Source: Rhizobium sp. P32RR-XVIII (lineage in GTDB: Bacteria > Pseudomonadota > Alphaproteobacteria > Rhizobiales > Rhizobiaceae). Taken from it: a stretch of 64,000 bases of DNA. Positions 8,732-16,288 of the stretch are shown in pieces (the first letter of the stretch is position 1; the number at the start of each line of letters is the position of its first letter). Where the stretch lies: assembly GCF_012641395.1 (NCBI RefSeq), contig NZ_JABAIH010000022.1:1-64000 (forward strand), given 5' to 3'. The position numbers were made by a program, and so were the translations under genes. The notes under the pieces are model-generated. The model worked only from the letters and a program-made list of their open reading frames with translations, made no database searches and was not told the DNA's origin.

Positions 8732-9685
8732 ATGAAATATGCCAAGAAAGATGCCAAGGCTTATGCCCGCCAGAACATGCGAGGGATCTGGGCTGCCGCG
8801 TTGATGCCCTTCACGTCGACGCTGTCGATCGATGAAGACGGGTTCCGCGACAATATCCGTCACTGGACCCAGGATCTGAAAATCGACGGCCTGTTCATTG
8901 CCGGCAAGCAGGGCGAGTTTTTCTCGATGTCCCTCGACGAACGTAAGCGGGCGTTTAAGCTCGCTGTCGACGCCGTCGGACCCAATGCCTCGACGATCAT
9001 GTCATGTTCCGATCAGAACATGGACGTGGTCATCGAACTTGCACGGCACGCCCAGGAGGTCGGAGCCGACTATATCGTCGTTCACGCGCCGACGCTGCAC
9101 TTCTTCAAGGCCCAGGACGAGACCGTCTACAATTACTACCGGACGATCGCAGACAGCGTGGATATCGGTATCGCGCTGTGGAGTCATCCAGACAGTGGCT
9201 ATCTCATGTCTCCGCAACTGTGCAATCGCCTTGCCGATATCGAGAACGTCGTCGCGATCAAGTACAGCGTGGCGCGCCCGATGTATGCGGAGCTCACCCG
9301 GCTTGCCGGCGACCGCATCCTTGTCAGCACGGCTTCGGAGGAAGAGTGGCTGGACAATATATTGGAGCTCGGTTGGCAACTCTATCTCTGCTCGTCGCCG
9401 CCTTATCTGCTGCAAACCGCAAACGATCTCCGGATGCGCGAATATACCGATCTCGCCTTTGCCGGCGATGCGGATAAGGCACGTGCCATTCGCGATAGCC
9501 TGCGGCCCGTTCGAGACGCATTGCGCAACACCCGGCCTCCGGAAAAGCCGCATGCCCATCAGAAATACTGGCAGGAGCTGCTCGGCCAGGTCGGCGGCCG
9601 GGTCAGGCCGCCGCTCCTGGAGCTGACCGATCAGGAAAAGGCAATCACGCGTGCGGCGTTCGAAGCATGCGGACTGAAATTGTAA
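8732..9685 (+). CDS. DapA-family class I aldolase with altered active site
   Basis: A 317-residue TIM-barrel protein of the dihydrodipicolinate synthase/N-acetylneuraminate lyase superfamily. The Schiff-base lysine is present (K177 in VVAIKYS). The other key positions differ from true DHDPS: the GTTGE motif reads GKQGE (residues 58-62), and the catalytic Tyr of the YNVP motif is replaced by Trp in ALWSHP (W150). It is therefore not a lysine-biosynthetic enzyme. Related enzymes in aromatic pathways are hydratase-aldolases that split or form benzylidenepyruvates. It starts an operon running to livM, 46 codons upstream of which lies the LysR-regulated promoter region. The exact reaction is unknown. 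Confidence 0.8.
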   Translation: MKYAKKDAKAYARQNMRGIWAAALMPFTSTLSIDEDGFRDNIRHWTQDLKIDGLFIAGKQGEFFSMSLDERKRAFKLAVDAVGPNASTIMSCSDQNMDVVIELARHAQEVGADYIVVHAPTLHFFKAQDETVYNYYRTIADSVDIGIALWSHPDSGYLMSPQLCNRLADIENVVAIKYSVARPMYAELTRLAGDRILVSTASEEEWLDNILELGWQLYLCSSPPYLLQTANDLRMREYTDLAFAGDADKARAIRDSLRPVRDALRNTRPPEKPHAHQKYWQELLGQVGGRVRPPLLELTDQEKAITRAAFEACGLKL

Positions 9686-9720
9686 GCGCACCGGCGCCAG
9701 GAACGAAGAGAGGTTGAGCA

Positions 9721-10272
9721 ATGTCTATTACAGGTCGTCTCAAGGCATTCAATTTCGCGAAATGGATCGAGGAACACCAGCATCTGCTGAAGCCGCCCGT
9801 CGGCAACCAGCAGGTCTGGACCGATGCCGATCTGATGGTGACGGTCGTCGGCGGCCCGAACAAGCGAACCGACTTCCACGACGATCCCGTCGAGGAATTC
9901 TTCTACCAGTTGAAGGGCGACATGGTCCTCAAGGTGGTGGACGACGGCAATCACTACGACGTACCGGTCCGCGAAGGGGAGATATTTCTGCTTCCTGCGC
10001 ATGTGCGTCACTCGCCCCAGCGGCCCCAGGAGGGCTCGATCGGGCTGGTGGTCGAACCGAAGCGACCGGAAGGCTGGCTCGATGCATTCGAGTGGTATTG
10101 CTTCGAATGCTCCAACCTCGTCCACCGGGTCGAAGTCGACCTCGTGAGCATTGTCGACGATCTGCCGCCGCTTTACAGGGAATTCTACGGCAACGAGCAG
10201 GCGCGAACCTGCAAGCATTGCGGCACGCTCCATCCCGGCAAGGAACCGCCCGCCGGCTGGGTTTGCCTGTAA
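9721..10272 (+). CDS. nbaC: 3-hydroxyanthranilate 3,4-dioxygenase
   Basis: A 183-residue cupin dioxygenase that opens the ring of 3-hydroxyanthranilate to 2-amino-3-carboxymuconate semialdehyde. The metal ligands H53, E59 and H97 and the substrate-binding R49, R101 and E112 are at the family positions (KRTDFHDDPVEEFFYQ, PAHVRHSPQRP). The C-terminal second metal site of bacterial enzymes is complete (C127, C130 in CFEC; C164, C167 in CKHC). Length is typical for bacteria. No kynurenine-pathway gene is nearby, so the substrate is more likely made by the DUF4863 protein from a hydroxylaminobenzoate. Spacing to the aldolase gene is 35 bases. Confidence 0.92.
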   Translation: MSITGRLKAFNFAKWIEEHQHLLKPPVGNQQVWTDADLMVTVVGGPNKRTDFHDDPVEEFFYQLKGDMVLKVVDDGNHYDVPVREGEIFLLPAHVRHSPQRPQEGSIGLVVEPKRPEGWLDAFEWYCFECSNLVHRVEVDLVSIVDDLPPLYREFYGNEQARTCKHCGTLHPGKEPPAGWVCL

Positions 10273-10358
10273 GGCCAGCCGGCCGGTAGGCCTGTTCACC
10301 AACTCATTCCAGACATCACCGCATCATCTGCGGGACGAACTCATGCGGGGTAGATCCA

Positions 10359-11183
10359 ATGAGCGCGCTGAATCGCGTCCGAATGCCGCTTCGCCTATGT
10401 TTTGTAGGCTGGGGCGCCATCAATCGCCGTGTGGCGGAACTTCTGAAAGAACGGCACGGCGACGATGTGGTCTTCGCCGCCGTCGCACTCGCAGACATTG
10501 CCGACGCCATCGGGGTACCTGACAGCATTCCCGTTATCACTGACCCGTCGGTACTTTGGCAACTCGAGCTGGACCTTGTGGTAGAAGCTGCGGGTCGCGG
10601 CGCCGTTGCGCAATGGGGTGAGCACGCTTTGCGCCACTCCGGCGGTTTCGTGGTCGCCTCCGCGAGTGCATTTTGTGATGATGGGCTGTTCGAACGCCTG
10701 CAAAAAGCGGCGCGGGAACATGGCAGCCAGTTGATCGTGCCTCCGGGTGCGCTTGCGGGCATCGACGCCATTGCCGCCGCCGCCGCCCTGCCGCTTGAAG
10801 CAGTGACGCATCGGATCATCAAGCCGCCGCGTGCCTGGGCCGGCACCGCGGCGGAACAGATTATCACGCTCGACGGTGTCGCCGGCCCGACGACGTTCTT
10901 TTCGGGAAGTGCACGCGAGGCTGCGTCGCGCTTTCCGCAAAACGCCAATGTCTCGGCGGTAGCGGCACTATCGGGCATCGGCCTCGACCGCACGCAGGTC
11001 GAGCTCGTCGCCGATCCGGCTGCGGAGACCAATCGCCATGAGCTTGCCGTCAGTGGCGAATTCGGTCGCTTGAACGTTGTCATTGAGAACCGGCCTCTCG
11101 CTGCAAATCCGAAATCATCGGAGATGGCCGCCCTGTCGCTGGTCCGTCTGGTCGAGAACAGGTTCGTTCCTCTCGTCAGATGA
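10359..11183 (+). CDS. L-aspartate dehydrogenase-like (NadX/DUF108) oxidoreductase
   Basis: A 274-residue NAD(P)-dependent dehydrogenase. A Rossmann dinucleotide loop lies at the start (CFVGWGAINRRVAELL), and the DUF108 domain follows with VPPGALAGIDAIAAAA, NANVSAVAALSGIGLD and ETNRHELAVSGEFG; the His in NRHEL is at the position of the catalytic His in aspartate dehydrogenases. Such enzymes interconvert L-aspartate and iminoaspartate. No nadA or nadC is near, so a role in NAD synthesis is not obvious. Placed between the ring-cleavage dioxygenase and an aldehyde dehydrogenase, it may handle an amino or imino group of a ring-cleavage product. That role is inference. Confidence 0.8.
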   Translation: MSALNRVRMPLRLCFVGWGAINRRVAELLKERHGDDVVFAAVALADIADAIGVPDSIPVITDPSVLWQLELDLVVEAAGRGAVAQWGEHALRHSGGFVVASASAFCDDGLFERLQKAAREHGSQLIVPPGALAGIDAIAAAAALPLEAVTHRIIKPPRAWAGTAAEQIITLDGVAGPTTFFSGSAREAASRFPQNANVSAVAALSGIGLDRTQVELVADPAAETNRHELAVSGEFGRLNVVIENRPLAANPKSSEMAALSLVRLVENRFVPLVR

Positions 11184-11296
11184 CCTTCCCTATCGTCTCG
11201 CGCCTCCGACAAAGACCTGAGACCATCTTCTAAGCCACCATCCGCTGTCATTCGCATGGACGCGATGCGGATCTCGACAATCATCAGGAGCGGTTC

Positions 11297-12739
11297 ATGA
11301 CCAGCCATTCTTACCCCGATCTTAAGCTTTACATCGATGGCGCCTGGCGCAAGACCAAGAGCGACCAGCCCGTCATCAACCCCGCCGATGAATCAATTCT
11401 GGGTGCGCTCCCGAAGGCCGAAACATCCGATCTGGACGACGCGCTCGAGGCGGCTCGCCAGGGCTTCCGGATCTGGAGCAAGACCGCACCAAGACGGCGT
11501 GCCGAAGTGTTGCTCAAGGCTGCGGCCCTGATGCGCGAGCGCGTCGAAGAGATCGCCACTGCAATCACGCTTGAGCAGGGGAAGCCCCTGTCAGAATCAC
11601 GCCTCGAAGTCATCAGGGGCTGCGAATTCTTCGAATGGGATGCGGGCGAGGCGCAGCGCACTTATGGTCGTGTTATTCCAAGCGAACCGGGCATTTCCTA
11701 CATCGTCCACCATCAGCCGATCGGCATGGTTGCCGCCTTCTCGCCATGGAATTTCCCGATGAGCCAGCCATCCAGAAAAATTGCCGGGGCATTGGCGGCC
11801 GGGTGTTCCATCATCATCAAGGCAGCCGAAGAGACGCCGGCTGGAGCGCTTCATATCGCGAGGGCCTTGCATGATGCCGGCCTCCCACGCGGCGTGTTCA
11901 ACCTCGTCTTCGGCGTACCGGCAGAAATATCGAACTATCTTATTCCGCAAGAGGAGACCCGCCTGATTGCCTTTACCGGCTCGACCGCGGTTGGCAAGCA
12001 TTTGACCGAGATCGCTGCGCGGAACATGAAGCCGGTGCTGATGGAGCTAGGCGGACACGCCCCGGTCATCGTCTGCGACGATGTCGACCCGGTTGCCGCC
12101 GCCCATATCTCGGTCACTCGCAAGGCCAGAAATTGCGGACAGGTCTGCACGTCGCCGACGCGCTTTTTCGTGCACCAGTCGCTGTATGACCGGTTCGTCC
12201 AGGCTTTTGCAGAACGGGCGCGCGCTTTCGCCATCGGCAACGGTCTTGATCCATCTGTGCAGATGGGCCCGCTCGCTAACAGCCGCCGGATCGATGCCAT
12301 GCGGGCTCTGGTCGAGGATGCGACCGCCAAGGGCGCGCGATTGCTGGCCGGTGGAGAGACGCTCGGTCGCCGTGGTTACTTTTTCCCGGTAACCGTCCTT
12401 GCTGACCTGCCTTCGGACGCCCGGGTGATGCACGAAGAACCATTCGGACCGCTCGCCGTGATCAACCCGGTCTCGTCTCTCGATGACGCGATCGAAAAGG
12501 CAAACAGCCTGCCCTTCGGGCTCGCAGCCTATGGCTTCACCCATTCGGCCGAAAATGTCGACCGGCTCTCTCGCGAGATTGAAGCTGGAAACGTCTCCAT
12601 CAACACCCTCGAAGCCTCCGTTGCCGAGACACCCTTCGGCGGTGTCAAGGATAGCGGCTACGGCCGCGAGGGCGGAGCGGAAGGGTTGTTGCACTACACG
12701 CAGATCAAGACGGTGTCGCATCGGATCGCACTGTCCTGA
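11297..12739 (+). CDS. NAD(P)-dependent aldehyde dehydrogenase
   Basis: A 480-residue aldehyde dehydrogenase of the succinate-semialdehyde type. It has the cofactor motif FTGSTAVGK, the catalytic Glu in MELGGHAPVIV, the catalytic Cys in NCGQVCTSPTRF, and the C-terminal EEPFGPLAVI and ETPFGGVKDSGYG stretches. It lies 113 bases after the aspartate-dehydrogenase-like gene in the same operon. It could oxidise the semialdehyde formed by ring cleavage (the NbaE position in nba pathways) or an aromatic aldehyde released by the DapA-like aldolase. The family is certain, the substrate is not. Confidence 0.9.
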   Translation: MTSHSYPDLKLYIDGAWRKTKSDQPVINPADESILGALPKAETSDLDDALEAARQGFRIWSKTAPRRRAEVLLKAAALMRERVEEIATAITLEQGKPLSESRLEVIRGCEFFEWDAGEAQRTYGRVIPSEPGISYIVHHQPIGMVAAFSPWNFPMSQPSRKIAGALAAGCSIIIKAAEETPAGALHIARALHDAGLPRGVFNLVFGVPAEISNYLIPQEETRLIAFTGSTAVGKHLTEIAARNMKPVLMELGGHAPVIVCDDVDPVAAAHISVTRKARNCGQVCTSPTRFFVHQSLYDRFVQAFAERARAFAIGNGLDPSVQMGPLANSRRIDAMRALVEDATAKGARLLAGGETLGRRGYFFPVTVLADLPSDARVMHEEPFGPLAVINPVSSLDDAIEKANSLPFGLAAYGFTHSAENVDRLSREIEAGNVSINTLEASVAETPFGGVKDSGYGREGGAEGLLHYTQIKTVSHRIALS

Positions 12740-12830
12740 GGCACCGTCTCGTTTGGAGCTGCAGTCATAGGGACTGCTTGCCCATCAAGCGCCGCCGGCG
12801 TCCCGTTTCCGTTTCGATGGAGTCGTTCCC

Positions 12831-13592
12831 ATGAGTGACATTATTCTATCCACCTCTGGCCTGACGAAACACTTTGGTGGTTTTACCGCTGTCAATAACG
12901 TTGATCTTCAGGTCAAGCGAGGTTCGATCCATGCGTTGATTGGACCGAACGGGGCCGGCAAGACGACCTGCTTCAATCTCCTGACGAAGTTCTTTGCCCC
13001 GAGCCGCGGCAGGATTGTCTATAACGGGCGCGATGTCACTGGGCGCAAGCCTGCGGAGGTCGCTCGTCTTGGCCTCGTACGCTCGTTTCAGATTTCGGCG
13101 GTCTTTCCCAAGCTGACGGCTCGCAACAATATCCGGATCGCGCTGCAGCGCAAGCGCGGCAGTTGCTTCGATTTCTGGCGGTCGGAGCGGGTGCTCCATG
13201 CACTGGATCAAGAGGCGATGCATCTCATTCAAGCCGTCGGCCTGACCGGTTACGCGGAGGTCCCGGCCGGCGAGCTTTCCTACGGACGAAAACGCGCGCT
13301 CGAAATCGCAACAACGCTTGCCCTCGATCCAGAGCTGCTGCTGCTCGACGAGCCGATGGCGGGTCTCGGGCAGGAAGATGTCCATCGGATCGAAGCTCTG
13401 ATCCGGACGGTCTCGGCGCAGCGCACGATCCTGATGGTCGAGCACAATCTTTCGGTCGTCGCCTCTCTTTCCGACAGGATCACGGTTCTTGCAAGAGGGC
13501 AGGTGCTGGCCGAGGGGGATTACGCCTCAGTCTCCAAGGATCCCCGCGTGATCGAGGCCTATATCGGTTCGGGGGGTCATCATGTCCATTGA
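12831..13592 (+). CDS. livG: Branched-chain/aromatic acid ABC importer ATPase LivG
   Basis: A 253-residue ABC ATPase of the HAAT (Liv) class. Walker A is GPNGAGKTT, the signature reads LSYGRKRALEIA, and Walker B is LLLLDEPMAGL. The Liv-specific FQISAVFPKLTARNN region is present. It overlaps livF by 11 bases. With LivF, LivH and LivM it forms an inner membrane importer that needs a periplasmic binding protein; the one at 4276-5481 is the only nearby candidate. Confidence 0.92.
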   Translation: MSDIILSTSGLTKHFGGFTAVNNVDLQVKRGSIHALIGPNGAGKTTCFNLLTKFFAPSRGRIVYNGRDVTGRKPAEVARLGLVRSFQISAVFPKLTARNNIRIALQRKRGSCFDFWRSERVLHALDQEAMHLIQAVGLTGYAEVPAGELSYGRKRALEIATTLALDPELLLLDEPMAGLGQEDVHRIEALIRTVSAQRTILMVEHNLSVVASLSDRITVLARGQVLAEGDYASVSKDPRVIEAYIGSGGHHVH

Positions 13593-14325
13593 TACCGCAG
13601 CTATTCTCGCCACCTCGGCATCCGCGGATCCTCTGCTAAAGGTCGAAAATCTGCACGGCTGGTATGGCGATAGCCATGTCTTGCATGGCATGAATTTCGA
13701 GGTGGCCCCGGGCGAAGTGATCACTCTTCTCGGCCGGAACGGCGCGGGAAAGAGCACGACATTGAAAGCCATTATGGGCATACTTGCCCGGCGTCGCGGC
13801 TCGATCCTCTTCGAGGGTAAGGAAATGGCGAAGATGTCGTCGTGCTTGATCGGCAGGCACGGCATCGGCTATGTCCCCGAAGACCGGGGCATTTTTGCCT
13901 CGCTCTCGGTTAAGGAAAATCTTCTTCTGCCGCCTATCGTGCGGGCAGGGGGTATGAGCCTCGAGCGCATCTACGAACTGTTCCCCAATCTTCTGGAGCG
14001 GATCGCAAGTCAGGGCACGAAGCTCTCCGGCGGCGAGCAGCAGATGCTCGCAATCGGCCGCGTTCTTCGCACCGGCGCGCGGCTCCTGCTTCTCGATGAA
14101 CCGACGGAAGGACTTGCGCCAGTCATCGTCGATCAGATCGGCGCCATCATCGCCCACCTCAAAGAAGACGGGTTCACGATCGTGCTCGTCGAACAGAATT
14201 TCCGTTTCGCGGCGAGCCTCGCCGACCGGCATTACGTCGTCGAACAGGGTCGTGTCATCGACGTGATCGATGCCGATGCGGTCGCGGCAAACAGCGACAA
14301 ACTTCACGCCTATCTGGGAGTTTAG
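13582..14325 (+). CDS. livF: Branched-chain/aromatic acid ABC importer ATPase LivF
   Basis: A 247-residue ABC ATPase, the second nucleotide-binding subunit of the Liv-type importer. Walker A GRNGAGKSTT, signature LSGGEQQML, Walker B LLLLDEPTEGLAP; the GLAP ending and the ERIYELFPNLLER stretch mark LivF. The ATG at 13582 lies inside the end of livG, so translation is coupled; the preceding region reads GGTTCGGGGGGTC, a weak ribosome binding site. The N-terminus is about 12 residues longer than usual before LLKVENLHGWYG. Confidence 0.92.
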   Translation: MSIDTAAILATSASADPLLKVENLHGWYGDSHVLHGMNFEVAPGEVITLLGRNGAGKSTTLKAIMGILARRRGSILFEGKEMAKMSSCLIGRHGIGYVPEDRGIFASLSVKENLLLPPIVRAGGMSLERIYELFPNLLERIASQGTKLSGGEQQMLAIGRVLRTGARLLLLDEPTEGLAPVIVDQIGAIIAHLKEDGFTIVLVEQNFRFAASLADRHYVVEQGRVIDVIDADAVAANSDKLHAYLGV

Positions 14326-14328
14326 GCC

Positions 14329-15216
14329 ATGCTGGATTTCCTCGGTGTTCCAACGCAGGTGTTGCTCGGACAGGTCCTTCTTGGCCTGATCAACGGGGCG
14401 TTCTATGCGACCCTCAGTCTCGGTCTCGCAATCATCTTCGGACTGCTGAACATCATCAATTTCGCCCACGGAGCACTCTATATGATGGGCGCCTTCATCG
14501 CGTGGATCGGGCTTAATTACCTCGGAATTAACTATTGGTATGCGCTCCTGCTCGCACCCGTCCTGGTCGGCGCGATCGGCATCCTCGTCCAGCGAACATT
14601 GATTGTCCGCATTGCCCATCTCGATCATCTCTACGGATTGCTCTTGACCTTCGGCATTGCACTGATCGTGCAGGGGCTGTTTCGGAACGGCTTCGGATCA
14701 ACCGGTCTGCCCTACCAGATCCCCAATGCCCTGCAGGGCGCAAGGAATCTCGGCTTCATGATCCTGCCGATCTATCGAGGATGGGTGATCTGCGCATCCT
14801 TTGTCGTCTGTCTTGCGACCTGGTTCCTCATCGAGAAGACCAAGCTCGGAGCCTATCTGCGCGCGGCAACGGAAGATCCCGTCCTGACCCAGGCTTTCGG
14901 CATTAACGTGCCGCTTCTCGTGACACTGACTTACGGTTTCGGCGTGGCGCTCGCCGCCTTCGCCGGCGTGCTCGCCGCTCCGATCTACTCTGTGGACGCC
15001 AATTTGGGTGGCGATCTGATCATCGTCGTCTTTGCCGTTGTGGTCATTGGCGGCATGGGATCGATCATGGGTTCGATCGTGACCGGTTTTGGCCTGGGTG
15101 TCGTCGAGGGCCTCACCAAGGTCTTTTATCCCGAGGCGTCGTCTACGGTGATTTTCGCGATCATGGTGCTCGTACTCCTCATCAAGCCGGCCGGTCTGTT
15201 CGGACGGATCGCTTAG
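14329..15216 (+). CDS. livH: ABC importer permease LivH
   Basis: A 295-residue permease with about eight membrane segments. The hallmark GLAIIFGLLNIINFAHGALYMMGAF is near residue 35 (given here only in outline) and VVVIGGMGSIMGSI lies near the C-terminus, as in LivH. It begins three bases after the livF stop and is followed after nine bases by livM, so the set is one operon. It forms the channel together with LivM. Confidence 0.92.
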   Translation: MLDFLGVPTQVLLGQVLLGLINGAFYATLSLGLAIIFGLLNIINFAHGALYMMGAFIAWIGLNYLGINYWYALLLAPVLVGAIGILVQRTLIVRIAHLDHLYGLLLTFGIALIVQGLFRNGFGSTGLPYQIPNALQGARNLGFMILPIYRGWVICASFVVCLATWFLIEKTKLGAYLRAATEDPVLTQAFGINVPLLVTLTYGFGVALAAFAGVLAAPIYSVDANLGGDLIIVVFAVVVIGGMGSIMGSIVTGFGLGVVEGLTKVFYPEASSTVIFAIMVLVLLIKPAGLFGRIA

Positions 15217-15225
15217 GCCGCTGCC

Positions 15226-16242
15226 ATGTTCGAAAGGGAGGACTCGGCAATGACAACAATCACGACCACACTCTTGCCCATGGCGAATCCGTCAAACAGA
15301 GACACCGAAAGGGCGGTCGCAAGACTACATCGCAGGGTTATTCTCGGGCTCGTGGCGTTCCTGGCAGTTGCACCGTTCTTCTTGTACCCAGTCTTCATCA
15401 TGAAGGTCTTATGCTTTGCGCTGTTTGCGCTGGCATTCAATCTGCTGCTTGGCTTTGGCGGCCTTCTCTCCTTCGGTCACGCCGCCTTCTTCGGCATAGC
15501 GAGCTATACGACCGCCTATGCCGCCAAACATTGGCATTTCACCCCGGAATGCGCGATTCTGGCCGGAACCGTTGTTGCTGCGGTCGTCGGTTTGATATTT
15601 GGCGCTATCGCCATTCGCAGACAGGGTATCTATTTTGCGATGATCACGCTGGCCCTGGCACAGATGCTCTACTTCTTCGCGCTGCAGGCGCCGGAGTTCA
15701 CGGGCGGCGAAGATGGAATTCAGGCCGTTCCCCGAGGCGCGCTGTTTTCCTTGATCGATCTTTCGAGCGACATGACGCTTTATGTGATGACGACTGTGAT
15801 TTTCGTCGGCGGCCTGCTGCTCCTTTACCGCGTCATCCATTCGCCGTTCGGGCAGGTCTGCAAGGCGATCCGGGATGACGAACAGCGCGCGACGTCGCTC
15901 GGTTATGACATCGATCGTTACAAGCTGCTGATCTTTGTTCTGTCGGCCACACTTGCAGGCGTTGCCGGCTCCACCAAGGCAATCGTCTTCCAGCTGGCTT
16001 CTCTTACCGACATCCACTGGTCGATGTCGGGCGAGGTCATCTTGATGACGCTGGTCGGCGGCCTCGGGTCCATCTTCGGTCCGATCCTGGGAGCGGCAGT
16101 GATCGTCTCGATGCAGAGCTACCTGGCCCCGCTCGGCGCTTGGGTGACGGTGGCGCAGGGAACCATTTTCGTGGTCTGCGTCCTCAGTTTCCGCCAAGGT
16201 CTCATTGGGTTCGCGAAAAATTTCACGAACAGGCCATTGTAG
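15226..16242 (+). CDS. livM: ABC importer permease LivM
   Basis: A 338-residue permease with about nine membrane segments; the LivM signature LLGFGGLLSFGHAAFFGIAS is clear, followed by FAMITLALAQM and VGGLGSIFGPILGA. The start may be at 15226 or at the ATG at 15250, which is preceded by GGGAGGACTCGGCA and has the better ribosome binding site. It is the last gene of the island; the next gene is convergent, with only 46 bases between the two stops. Confidence 0.9.
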   Translation: MFEREDSAMTTITTTLLPMANPSNRDTERAVARLHRRVILGLVAFLAVAPFFLYPVFIMKVLCFALFALAFNLLLGFGGLLSFGHAAFFGIASYTTAYAAKHWHFTPECAILAGTVVAAVVGLIFGAIAIRRQGIYFAMITLALAQMLYFFALQAPEFTGGEDGIQAVPRGALFSLIDLSSDMTLYVMTTVIFVGGLLLLYRVIHSPFGQVCKAIRDDEQRATSLGYDIDRYKLLIFVLSATLAGVAGSTKAIVFQLASLTDIHWSMSGEVILMTLVGGLGSIFGPILGAAVIVSMQSYLAPLGAWVTVAQGTIFVVCVLSFRQGLIGFAKNFTNRPL

Positions 16243-16288
16243 CTGCCCCCCACGGTATCGTCGCTGCCTGCGGTGTGGGCCACGACTA

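Noticed and set aside
8488..8835. Plus-strand 115-residue Cys-rich ORF in the LysR/aldolase intergenic region
   Set aside because: It overlaps the start of the aldolase gene by 100 bases, has no known domain, and lies in a region expected to hold the divergent promoters.
13636..14628. 330-residue minus-strand ORF opposite livF/livH
   Set aside because: Acidic, low-complexity translation of the opposite strand of two clear genes; typical GC-rich shadow.
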